5,897 nucleotides of DNA from Lachnospiraceae bacterium (GTDB lineage: Bacteria; Bacillota; Clostridia; Lachnospirales; Lachnospiraceae). Under the pieces are notes generated by a model. The model was not told where the DNA came from. It saw nothing but the letters and a program-made list of their open reading frames with translations, and made no database searches. Of this stretch, positions 1 through 5,897 are shown one piece after another; the first letter of the stretch is position 1, and the number at the start of each line of letters is the position of its first letter. The translations under genes were made by a program, and so were the position numbers. The stretch covers positions 1-5,897 of the forward strand of contig JAFVAA010000621.1 of the NCBI GenBank assembly GCA_017476305.1, given 5' to 3'.

Positions 1-518
1 CTGTTGAAAGTTGTGAGAAGCCCTCTTTTTTGGTAGTGAAGGATGCAGCAGTTGTTCAGATCGATGGTTCTACGATTGACTGCAACTATCAGTGCGGCTT
101 TTTAAAGCAGAATACAGGAAGACTTTTGGTAAATGAAACAGAGTTTTTACATTCTGCACATGAAAGGATGATTGATTTTACGGGGGCAGATGCGAAATTT
201 GCCCGTTGCAGCTTTATGGAGGGGAGGCTTGGTTTTATCTGTTTGTCGGAGAATGCTGCCCTGATGATGCTTGAGTGTGACTTTTTTCGTGCATCAGCAG
301 AATATGGTGCGGCTGTTTATTCCGATTCGCTTGATAATGTTTCTTTAACGAAATGCTCCTTTCGGGATTGTAAGGTAAGGTATTTGGGGGCTGCAGTTTA
401 TTTTAAATATCAGAAGCTCGGTCAGGTCGTTAAGGAATGTGTATGTAGTGGCTGTGTGCCGGAGACAGATGCAGTATTTAATACATATGAGGATGATTTC
501 GTATTGAAAATCCGATAG
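1..518 (+). CDS. C-terminal part of a Cys-rich right-handed beta-helix protein (5' end outside window)
   Basis: The reading frame is open from the left edge (first full codon at 3) to TAG at 516-518, giving 171 visible residues. A TTG at 30 is an internal codon rather than a convincing start: the frame continues upstream of it and no ribosome binding site precedes it. The visible part has beta-helix coils: C-x-F motifs at residues 69-71 and 92-94, a full CSFRDC at 118-123, a variant CVCSGC at 146-151, and GAAV turns at 102-105 and 129-132. Residues of about 19-151 can be aligned by eye with residues of about 266-371 of the downstream protein (shared GS-x-[VI]-DC, then matching coils), so the two are paralogs. 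This copy ends soon after the first coil block and lacks the second block of its neighbour. There are no membrane segments in the visible part. Function is unknown. It probably shares a transcript with the next gene, 25 nt away. Confidence 0.8.
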   Translation, partial: VESCEKPSFLVVKDAAVVQIDGSTIDCNYQCGFLKQNTGRLLVNETEFLHSAHERMIDFTGADAKFARCSFMEGRLGFICLSENAALMMLECDFFRASAEYGAAVYSDSLDNVSLTKCSFRDCKVRYLGAAVYFKYQKLGQVVKECVCSGCVPETDAVFNTYEDDFVLKIR

Positions 519-533
519 TAACAAAATAGATTT

Positions 534-539
534 GGAGGG
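534..539 (+). promoter_or_regulatory. Ribosome binding site fixing the start of the large beta-helix gene
   Basis: GGAGGG lies 4 nt before ATG 544. A longer frame could begin at TTG 532, but that codon overlaps this Shine-Dalgarno sequence and has none of its own, so ATG 544 is the better start. The site lies in the 25-nt gap after the upstream stop, consistent with separate initiation on a shared mRNA. Confidence 0.8.
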
Positions 540-543
540 TATT

Positions 544-2397
544 ATGATCGTAGATAATCTGACGAAGTTCAATCAAAGAAAAAAACTGTGGATGACACCA
601 AAGCATCCTCTGTACACGAAACCGAAAGAATATCGGATCATTTATGGTGCGACAGTTTTTATGCAGGTGGAGTTAGATCGTTTATCCAGTCCTTTGAATA
701 ATTTTGAACTACAGCGTCTGCTCTCGTCCGGATTTCACCTGGATTCTGACGGCATGTCAAAGGTGCTTCGCTTTTCGAAAGAGAAGGAGCAGGTAGTGGA
801 TTATCTTTTGGAAAATTTAAAGACCTCCAGGGAAAGATATTTGCTGCTTTTGGATATGTACAATGTGAGCTTAAAAAATGACGAAATAAGCGAAGAGGCG
901 GAGGAGGCTGTCAGGCTTTTTGGGAAACTTTTTGGAGTCAGTACAAATACGCAAAGGATGCTTTTAGAGTTTGCAAAGGCAGCAGCAAAGGAGGATGTTA
1001 CAAAATCCAGAGAAATATTGCATCGCATGCATGTACAGAATATGAATCTCACACCCGTGGATATGAAATATTATATCATGCGTTTGTGGGATACGATTGA
1101 ATGTAATCAGATGATGCTGAATACAGAGCGGAATGTCCGAATCGTAGAGCGTTGTATTATTAAAGAAGATCTGGTCTTATCCCAGGGGATGCAGCTTACC
1201 TTTGACCACGCTGAGGTGCGGATTTTAGGAAATATTCTTTTACAGGGCGGTTCCCTCCGGATAGAGGACAGTAAGATTATCCGTAAGGGAAACAGCCACA
1301 GGGCATGTATCAATATGAAGGATGTACATAGCAGGATAGATGTGATTGGCAGTGAGGTGGATTGCAGAAATCTGGGGATGATGATACGTGCGGAGGCAGG
1401 CAGCCTGTCAATGAAAGGAAGTATGGTATACCGCACGACGAGAGGTGCAGCAATCCGTTTTTGGGGGAATGAGATTGAAGTGGAAAATTCTACTTTTTCA
1501 GAGTGCTATTCCCATGAAGATGGTGGTGCGATGATGATAAGGACGCCAAACGCTGTGATTACGAATTGTCAGTTTCGAAACTGTGAGGCGAAAAGGGGGG
1601 GAGCTATTTTTGCGATAGAGGGGGGCAGGATTACGGATTGTACCTTTAGAGAGTGCTGTGTAGCAGAGTTTGGTGCGGCGATTTTCTATCATGGACTGGT
1701 TCGAGCCAATGTACATCATTTAAAATTTGTAGACTGCTATCCGGGCGGTGTGGAGATGGTTCAGTATTTATCGAAGCTCTCCACTTTTCAGATTACAGGA
1801 GAGTATCGGATCATGTCCTCTACGATTATTGATTGTCCCTTGACGGTAGAGGCAGACGGAAATTTGATGATAGAGGATGCAAATCTCTATTTGAATTATC
1901 CGATTCGCTGCAGAGGAAGTCTGCAAATGAAAAATGTGAAGCTGATAAGCCAGCATCTGGAAACCAGGGATATGCTCGTGCTGGAACGCAGCAAGAACTG
2001 TAAAATTCATCATTGTGAATTTAACGGTATGGGAAAGAGTGCCGGAATATATGCGGCAGGCTGTAAAATCAGTGTGTCTAACTCTTTGTTTCGCAATATG
2101 GATGGTGGAAGGGCAGTCTACGATGCATCCTCACCTGAGATAAAGGAATGTATCTTTAATTTCTGTCAAAGTGGTGCGATTTATGCACAAAACGGAGAAG
2201 TTAAAAAGTGTGTATTTGTAAATTGTCGTGCGAAAAGTGGTGCCGGCGTCTTGATGTACGGAAACCGGGGGCTTATTGAACAGTGTAATTTCAGAAGATG
2301 TATTTCTGATTTTAGTGGAGGAGCGATCGACCGGACCTTGGGAAATAAAATCAATAAGTGTACCTATGAGGCGTGCAAGCCGGATAATTTTTCATAA
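544..2397 (+). CDS. Cytosolic-looking Cys-rich right-handed parallel beta-helix protein with helical N-terminal domain
   Basis: The product is 617 residues from ATG 544, chosen for the GGAGGG just upstream. The N-terminus (MIVDNLTKFNQRKK) has no signal peptide, and no transmembrane segment is visible, so a cytosolic location is inferred. Residues of about 80-165 are helical and charged; the stretch around LLLLDMYNVSLKNDEISEEA (100-119) resembles the 'D-x-x-I-s-x-x-E' helix pair of TerB-like domains, a tentative match. From about residue 195 the chain becomes short beta-strand coils of 20-26 residues, as in pectate-lyase-like beta-helices. Coils carry C-x-[FY]-x-x-C at 342-347, 366-371, 536-541, 556-561, 581-586 and 606-611, and GGAM/GGAI/GAAI turns at 327, 352, 377 and 592. 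A coil stretch poorer in these motifs (about 385-485) separates two blocks. The pattern recalls the GGAI/FxxN repeats of chlamydial Pmp proteins, but with Cys in place of Asn and without secretion or autotransporter parts. No catalytic site of a polysaccharide lyase is recognisable. Function is unknown; a scaffold or binding role is a guess. Confidence 0.85.
   Translation: MIVDNLTKFNQRKKLWMTPKHPLYTKPKEYRIIYGATVFMQVELDRLSSPLNNFELQRLLSSGFHLDSDGMSKVLRFSKEKEQVVDYLLENLKTSRERYLLLLDMYNVSLKNDEISEEAEEAVRLFGKLFGVSTNTQRMLLEFAKAAAKEDVTKSREILHRMHVQNMNLTPVDMKYYIMRLWDTIECNQMMLNTERNVRIVERCIIKEDLVLSQGMQLTFDHAEVRILGNILLQGGSLRIEDSKIIRKGNSHRACINMKDVHSRIDVIGSEVDCRNLGMMIRAEAGSLSMKGSMVYRTTRGAAIRFWGNEIEVENSTFSECYSHEDGGAMMIRTPNAVITNCQFRNCEAKRGGAIFAIEGGRITDCTFRECCVAEFGAAIFYHGLVRANVHHLKFVDCYPGGVEMVQYLSKLSTFQITGEYRIMSSTIIDCPLTVEADGNLMIEDANLYLNYPIRCRGSLQMKNVKLISQHLETRDMLVLERSKNCKIHHCEFNGMGKSAGIYAAGCKISVSNSLFRNMDGGRAVYDASSPEIKECIFNFCQSGAIYAQNGEVKKCVFVNCRAKSGAGVLMYGNRGLIEQCNFRRCISDFSGGAIDRTLGNKINKCTYEACKPDNFS
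1489..1683 (+). repeat. First block of Cys-x-Phe-x-x-Cys beta-helix coils (protein repeat)
   Basis: Encodes residues 316-380 of the large beta-helix protein. Three successive coils of 24-26 residues carry STFSEC (first Cys replaced by Ser), CQFRNC and CTFREC. Each is followed 6-7 residues later by a GGAM, GGAI or GAAI turn. The repeat is divergent at the DNA level, so it is an old protein repeat and not a recent tandem duplication. Confidence 0.75.
2149..2376 (+). repeat. Second block of Cys-x-Phe-x-x-Cys beta-helix coils (protein repeat)
   Basis: Encodes residues 536-611 of the large beta-helix protein: CIFNFC, CVFVNC, CNFRRC and CTYEAC at intervals of 20, 25 and 25 residues, with turns SGAI (543-546), GAGV (566-569) and GGAI (592-595). 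The regular phase should stack the cysteines into two columns on the helix. Confidence 0.75.
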
Positions 2398-2452
2398 CCC
2401 GTCCTTTTGTGCGGAGTGGAGATGTGGGAACTTTTTTACTGTTCCGGGGGTT

Positions 2453-2470
2453 GGATCTGGTACCGGATCC
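2453..2470. repeat. 18-bp near-perfect palindrome centred on GGTACC
   Basis: GGATCTGGTACCGGATCC is self-complementary except for one T/G pair, which could still wobble in RNA. It lies in the gap between the beta-helix stop codon and the terminator hairpin. It may be part of the 3' end structure or a dyad binding site; neither can be shown from the sequence. Confidence 0.5.
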
Positions 2471-2486
2471 TGCTCTTTGAGTAAGG

Positions 2487-2524
2487 AAAAAGAAGGAATC
2501 CTGCTTTTGGTTTCCTTCTTTTTT
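2487..2524. terminator. Bidirectional intrinsic terminator between convergent genes
   Basis: A perfect 12-bp stem pairs 2487-2498 (AAAAAGAAGGAA) with 2512-2523 (TTCCTTCTTTTT) around a 13-nt loop. Because the outer stem is A-rich on the left and T-rich on the right, both strands end the hairpin in a U-run. It lies 90 nt after the stop of the + strand beta-helix gene and 17 nt after the stop of the minus strand CorC gene, so it can serve both. Confidence 0.85.
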
Positions 2525-2541
2525 GATGGCTGTATAAAATA

Positions 2542-3852
2542 TTATTCTTTTTCCGTTTTTTCCTCTGTATCGGTATCCTGTGGCAGTAAATGGAGCTTTA
2601 CTTTGTCTACCCGGTTTTTTTCTGCTTCTAAAATAGTATAAGTGGCATATTCATCACTGATGGTTTCACCAGCCTCTGGAAAATAACCAAACAAATTTAT
2701 GATATGACCTGCGATCGAATCATAATCCTCTGATTCAATCGAAATATTCAGAGCTTCGTTGATATCATCTAATTTTGCCACGCCTAGAAGGATATATTCC
2801 TCGTCGTTCAATTTCGTAATGTCATCCTCTTCGTTCGCATCGTACTCATCCTTGATATCCCCTACAATTTCTTCCAGGAGATCCTCTAAGGTCAGCATAC
2901 CGGAGGTAGAGCCGTATTCATCCAGAACGATTGCCATAGGAATGGATTCCTGCTTCATTTCCACGAAAAGCTCAGAGGTCTTTTTATATTCAAATGTAAA
3001 ATATGCATCCCGCATGATCGAAGTGATGGAAAAATCCTTTTTGGAACCTTCATAAAAAAAGACATCCTTTAAATTTACGATTCCAACGATATTATCCCTG
3101 CTTTCTTTGAAAACAGGAATCCGGCTGAAGGTATGCTCTCTATATGTATCGATCAGTTCATTATAGGAAGCATCTACGCTTATAAAGGTAACATCCATCT
3201 TTGGGACCATGACATCCTTTGCGAAAGAATCTCCAAAATCCACCACATTGGCAATCATCTGGCGTTCTTCACTTTCTATGACGCCTTCTTCATGGCTGAC
3301 ATCTACAATGGTCATCAGTTCGTTTTCTGTAATGAGTGGCTTGTTTTTGATATCCACATGGAACAGAAGAAGAAGACCATCGGATAATTTATTCATTAAG
3401 AATGAGAGCGGTGTCAAAAGCGTCATGATAAAATAGACCGGCTTTGCATACAAAAGGGAAAGGGATTCCGCCTTTATCGTGGCAAAGGATTTTGGAACGA
3501 TCTCTCCAAAGATCAGGATGAGGAGCGTCAAAATACCCGTACCGATTCCGGTTGCCAGACTGACCATTTTGGGAACTCCCATGCGGGTAGCAAGGCTGAT
3601 CGAAAAGGTGGTAGTCAGGGAAGAAGCCGTCAGGTTTACAATATTATTCCCGATCAGGATTGCACTTAACAGTCTGGTTGGATTTTCAATCAGCTTTAAC
3701 ACGAGTGCAGCATTCTTTACCTTTTCATCTGCCATCGTTTTCATGCGCATTTTATTAACTGTGGTCAGACAGGTCTCAGCAGAAGAAAAGAAAGCAGAAA
3801 GAATAATTAAAACTACTAAAATAATGATTCGCGAGGCGTCACTTGAATCCAA
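2542..3852 (-). CDS. CorC/HlyC (CNNM-type) membrane protein, putative Mg2+/divalent cation exporter
   Basis: A 436-residue membrane protein with the full DUF21 - CBS - CBS - CorC_HlyC layout of the hemolysin C/CorC/CNNM family, members of which have been linked to Mg2+ efflux. The DUF21 region (about 1-190) has hydrophobic segments near 8-25, 60-85, 97-116 and 135-165, with the family motifs FFSSAET (22-27 region), GNNIVN (68-73) and FGEIVPKS (115-122). The CBS pair (about 210-335) shows VMVPKMDV (214-221), FSRIPVF (242-248), GIVNLKD (257-263) and the hallmark DEYGSTSGMLTLEDLLEEI (311-329). The C-terminal domain (about 350-425) includes YDSIAGHIINLFGYFPEAGE. The tail is acidic. The start is TTG at 3852, with AAAGGAG 9 nt upstream; an in-frame TGA at 3871-3873 and no ATG in between leave it the only plausible start. 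Length is normal for the family, and no key region is missing. It has its own promoter and a shared terminator. The exact ion and direction cannot be told from sequence. Confidence 0.95.
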   Translation of the reverse strand: MDSSDASRIIILVVLIILSAFFSSAETCLTTVNKMRMKTMADEKVKNAALVLKLIENPTRLLSAILIGNNIVNLTASSLTTTFSISLATRMGVPKMVSLATGIGTGILTLLILIFGEIVPKSFATIKAESLSLLYAKPVYFIMTLLTPLSFLMNKLSDGLLLLFHVDIKNKPLITENELMTIVDVSHEEGVIESEERQMIANVVDFGDSFAKDVMVPKMDVTFISVDASYNELIDTYREHTFSRIPVFKESRDNIVGIVNLKDVFFYEGSKKDFSITSIMRDAYFTFEYKKTSELFVEMKQESIPMAIVLDEYGSTSGMLTLEDLLEEIVGDIKDEYDANEEDDITKLNDEEYILLGVAKLDDINEALNISIESEDYDSIAGHIINLFGYFPEAGETISDEYATYTILEAEKNRVDKVKLHLLPQDTDTEEKTEKE

Positions 3853-3861
3853 AAAATCACA

Positions 3862-3868
3862 CTCCTTT
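3862..3868 (-). promoter_or_regulatory. Ribosome binding site for the TTG-started CorC gene
   Basis: On the minus strand AAAGGAG lies 9 nt before TTG 3852. With an in-frame stop just upstream, this site decides in favour of the non-ATG start. Confidence 0.85.
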
Positions 3869-3900
3869 GATCATGATGTATTTTTGTGAATAACAGTAAT

Positions 3901-3930
3901 ATTTTACAATACAACATATGGAGATGTCAA
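3901..3930 (-). promoter_or_regulatory. Sigma-A-like promoter of the CorC gene
   Basis: On the minus strand a consensus -35 TTGACA (3930-3925) is followed after 18 nt by -10 TAAAAT (3906-3901). Transcription would begin near 3894, leaving a leader of about 40 nt before TTG 3852. It stands back to back with the + strand promoter, the two -35 boxes being 9 nt apart. Confidence 0.7.
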
Positions 3931-3939
3931 GAAATAGAC

Positions 3940-3968
3940 TTGTTTTATTTTGGGGTATAGTGTAAAAT
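3940..3968 (+). promoter_or_regulatory. Sigma-A-like promoter of the GT-C-like membrane protein gene
   Basis: TTGTTT (3940-3945), a 17-nt spacer and TAAAAT (3963-3968) give a plausible promoter with a weaker -35 than the divergent one. Transcription would begin near 3975, leaving a leader of roughly 50 nt to ATG 4028. Confidence 0.6.
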
Positions 3969-4027
3969 AAAAATATTGTTCACAGTAGTGACTGACAGGA
4001 AATCAAAGAACGTGGGGATAGCAGGAA

Positions 4028-5897
4028 ATGGATGGTTCATTCGCTGGTAATGATTTTGGAGTAGGGTATTATGTCCTTTTTTTACTCCTTGGGACAGGCT
4101 TTGTTTTTTTGTTTTGGCGTGGAGAAAAGCCTTTGGTTCGGATTTTGCTCGGAAGTGTGGCAGGAACCATAGGTATGATTTGGTTCCCTTTACTTTTTTC
4201 TTTCTTTGGAGGCTTTACGATTTACTCTCACATTGCCGGTCTGGTTTTTGCTGTTCTTGGATTTTTGGGCGCTGTTTTCTATTTGCAAAAAACAAAAAAG
4301 AAGCTTCCCCTGCTGCAGCAAAATGCATGGCAGTTAAGGGAATACCGTTATCTTTTGATCGTGGTTCCGCTTTTTATCTTTTTTGCTTTGCTTTTAAACA
4401 GCCATACGATTCCTTATGCATCTGACGGGAGTATGCACGCCGGACAGGCAAGCTATGGAGATATGAATATGCACCTTTCGTTCATTACGAGCATTGCCAG
4501 GCAGGGAAAATTTCCACCGGATTATTCGATGCTTCCCGGGACGAGGCTTGCATATCCGTTTTTGTGTGATTCCATTTCCTCCAGCATCTATCTGTTTGGA
4601 AGCAGTCTCAGAACAGCGTATATGTTTCCGATGCTGGTAGCTGTCCTTCAATTGATGCTTAGTGTGCTTTTGCTGGGTAGGGCGCTTTTAAAGAGTCGTG
4701 GAAAAGCGATGCTTGCATGGGTGTTTTTCTTCTTTAATGGTGGTCTTGGATTCCTTTATTTTATTCCGGGGGTGATGCCAAAAAGTTATACCTGGAAAGA
4801 GCTTTTTGAGGGGTTCTATATCACACCGACAAATCTTATCGCCCAGAATGTCAGATGGTCCAATGTAGTCATTGATATGCTGCTTCCGCAGCGTGCCACG
4901 CTTTTTGGGTGGTCTGTGCTGGTTCCGGCTGTTTATATTTTATATCGTGGCGTTTCACAGAAGCGAAGGAATTACTTTATAGCGGCTGCGATTTTTGCCG
5001 GGGCATTGCCAATGATACATACCCATTCCTTTTTAGCAATGGGGATGATCTGTGCTATGTGGCTGATCTATTCCGTCAGGACAGAGTTAAATGATACCTG
5101 GCTTAGAAGGGAGTCGAAAATAGAGCTTCTGGTCGTCTTTTTTTTCTTTTTTACAATGTGTCTGCTGGATGTGCACAGACGGGTATATGGAGCAGCTGCA
5201 AAGCTTTATTTTGGGCTTGGAATTGCTGTAGCCTTTGTGGTCGTCTTTTTTTGCATCTGGTCTGCCGTTCGTGGGATAAAAAGAAATGGAAAGAAGAGCA
5301 TTGCCGTAGATTTTGGAATTCTTTTAGGAATCGTGCTCCTGCTGGCACTTCCACAACTCATCTTTTGGACGTTTGGTCAGGTAAACGGGGATGGATTCCT
5401 GAGAGGATATTTTAACTGGGCAAATCAGAATGATACCTACCTGGTGTTCTATCTGAAAAATATGGGAATCGTATGGGGACTTGGCCTGATTGCATTGATC
5501 TTTACGAAGACCAGAAATTATTTTATGGCTGCACCTGTATTTTTCATCTGGACGATGGCAGAGCTGATCGTATTTCAGCCAAATGAATATGATAACAATA
5601 AGCTGTTATACATTGCATATCTTTTGCTGTGTATGTTCGTTGCGGATTATGTGATGGACATTTTGAAGAAGATCGGGAAAAAAGCGGTGACGGTGGTCTC
5701 TCTTTCGGTCATTTTGTTCTTTAGCAGTATTTCAGCCCTTTTGACCTTTGGGAGAGAATATGTATCAGATTATGAGCTTTATAGTGCGGATGAAGTGAAA
5801 ATGTGTAAATATATAGAAAAGCATACGAAAGCAACAGATGTGATCCTGACAGATACGAGACATAATAATGGAGTGGTCTCTCTTACCGGAAGGAATA
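4028..5897 (+). CDS. Polytopic membrane protein resembling a GT-C-fold glycosyltransferase (3' end outside window)
   Basis: One frame is open from ATG 4028 to the right edge, 623 codons with no stop. An in-frame TAG at 4019-4021 makes ATG 4028 the first possible start; a weak GGGGA (4014-4018) lies 9 nt before it. Some 13-15 hydrophobic segments are visible, for example near residues 13-30, 38-60, 65-86, 107-124, 196-218, 226-247, 315-345, 366-381, 394-414, 428-448, 478-493, 498-515, 524-541 and 553-574. A long loop after the fourth (about 125-190) holds acidic and His residues in DGSMH (132-136) and YGDMNMHL (143-150), then KFPPDYSMLPG and LAYPF. This is the layout of GT-C transferases, where an Asp in an early outer loop is catalytic and the donor is usually a lipid-linked sugar. 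QPNEYDNNKLLYI (517-529) and the soluble end with RHNNGVVSLTGRN (611-623) also suit large membrane mannosyltransferase-like proteins. The exact family, sugar and acceptor are unknown. The C-terminal domain is cut off. Confidence 0.8.
   Translation, partial: MDGSFAGNDFGVGYYVLFLLLGTGFVFLFWRGEKPLVRILLGSVAGTIGMIWFPLLFSFFGGFTIYSHIAGLVFAVLGFLGAVFYLQKTKKKLPLLQQNAWQLREYRYLLIVVPLFIFFALLLNSHTIPYASDGSMHAGQASYGDMNMHLSFITSIARQGKFPPDYSMLPGTRLAYPFLCDSISSSIYLFGSSLRTAYMFPMLVAVLQLMLSVLLLGRALLKSRGKAMLAWVFFFFNGGLGFLYFIPGVMPKSYTWKELFEGFYITPTNLIAQNVRWSNVVIDMLLPQRATLFGWSVLVPAVYILYRGVSQKRRNYFIAAAIFAGALPMIHTHSFLAMGMICAMWLIYSVRTELNDTWLRRESKIELLVVFFFFFTMCLLDVHRRVYGAAAKLYFGLGIAVAFVVVFFCIWSAVRGIKRNGKKSIAVDFGILLGIVLLLALPQLIFWTFGQVNGDGFLRGYFNWANQNDTYLVFYLKNMGIVWGLGLIALIFTKTRNYFMAAPVFFIWTMAELIVFQPNEYDNNKLLYIAYLLLCMFVADYVMDILKKIGKKAVTVVSLSVILFFSSISALLTFGREYVSDYELYSADEVKMCKYIEKHTKATDVILTDTRHNNGVVSLTGRN

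Larger units (their letters stand above)
3885..3984. repeat. Imperfect inverted repeat framing the divergent promoters, with DnaA-box-like ends
   Basis: Arms 3885-3908 and 3961-3984 (24 bp each, gap-free) match at 19 positions and are 52 bp apart. The inner 9 bp of each arm (TGTAAAATA in its own transcription direction) holds the -10 box. The outer ends lie at the predicted start sites and read TTATTCACA (minus strand, 3893-3885), which fits the DnaA-box consensus TTATNCACA, and TTGTTCACA (plus strand, 3976-3984), one base off. No dnaA, dnaN or AT-rich unwinding region is present, so this is not called an origin. It may be a shared operator, or simply two similar promoters. Confidence 0.5.

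Noticed and set aside
30..518. A complete 162-residue gene starting at TTG 30
   Set aside because: The frame is open to the left edge, there is no ribosome binding site before TTG 30, and beta-helix-like sequence is already under way, so it is the end of a longer gene.
532..543. TTG 532 as start of the large beta-helix protein
   Set aside because: It overlaps the GGAGGG that serves ATG 544 and has no Shine-Dalgarno sequence of its own.
1..2397. One beta-helix gene split by a frameshift or stop at 518
   Set aside because: The downstream frame begins with its own ribosome binding site and a non-beta-helix N-terminal domain, and its coils align with those of the upstream part, so these are two paralogs.
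544..2397. Secreted pectate lyase or polysaccharide-degrading enzyme
   Set aside because: No signal peptide and no recognisable catalytic Asp/Arg site; only the beta-helix architecture is shared.
2759..3889. Several + strand open frames opposite the CorC gene
   Set aside because: They are antisense shadows without ribosome binding sites or family features, whereas the minus strand frame carries all CorC/HlyC motifs.
3853..4027. Chromosomal replication origin because of DnaA-box-like 9-mers
   Set aside because: There are only two boxes, one imperfect, with no box cluster, no unwinding element and no dnaA/dnaN/rpmH nearby.
4114..5415. Short open frames on both strands within the membrane protein region
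   Set aside because: They lie in other frames of the single continuous coding frame starting at 4028 and have no start signals.
1..5897. CRISPR array, tRNA, rRNA, riboswitch or mobile element
   Set aside because: No regularly spaced direct DNA repeats, cloverleaf, conserved RNA sequence, transposase or integrase could be seen. The longest gene-free stretch is only 175 bp.

Overview
The window reads as chromosomal DNA of a low-to-moderate-GC Gram-positive anaerobe, most likely a clostridium of the Lachnospiraceae type. The reasons are purine-rich GGAGG-type ribosome binding sites, TTG used as a start codon, sigma-A-like promoters with TTGACA/TAAAAT boxes, and protein sequences of Clostridia style. 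No species can be named. There are four genes, two of them cut by the window edges. No RNA gene, CRISPR array, insertion sequence or integrase was found.

Left part (1-2397, + strand): two adjacent paralogous genes encode cytosolic-looking, cysteine-rich right-handed beta-helix proteins. The first is present only as its C-terminal 171 residues. The second is complete: about 617 residues, with a helical N-terminal part followed by two blocks of beta-helix coils. The coils carry a repeated C-x-[FY]-x-x-C motif and G-[GA]-A-[IVM] turns. The genes are 25 nt apart and probably share one transcript. Their function is unknown, and they are the most unusual content of the window.

Middle (2398-3852): a bidirectional hairpin terminator separates the beta-helix pair from a convergent gene for a CorC/HlyC (CNNM-type, DUF21-CBS-CBS-CorC_HlyC) membrane protein. 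This gene lies on the minus strand and starts at TTG. The family is linked to Mg2+/divalent cation export.

Right part (3853-5897): a 175-nt divergent intergenic region carries two back-to-back promoters whose -10 regions and start-site regions form an imperfect long inverted repeat ending in DnaA-box-like 9-mers. To its right, an open frame runs from ATG 4028 off the window edge without a stop (623 codons visible). It encodes a many-spanning membrane protein resembling GT-C-fold glycosyltransferases.

The three units (beta-helix pair, CorC, GT-C-like) look like separate transcription units. Nothing in the sequence ties their functions together, apart from the shared divergent promoter region of the last two.
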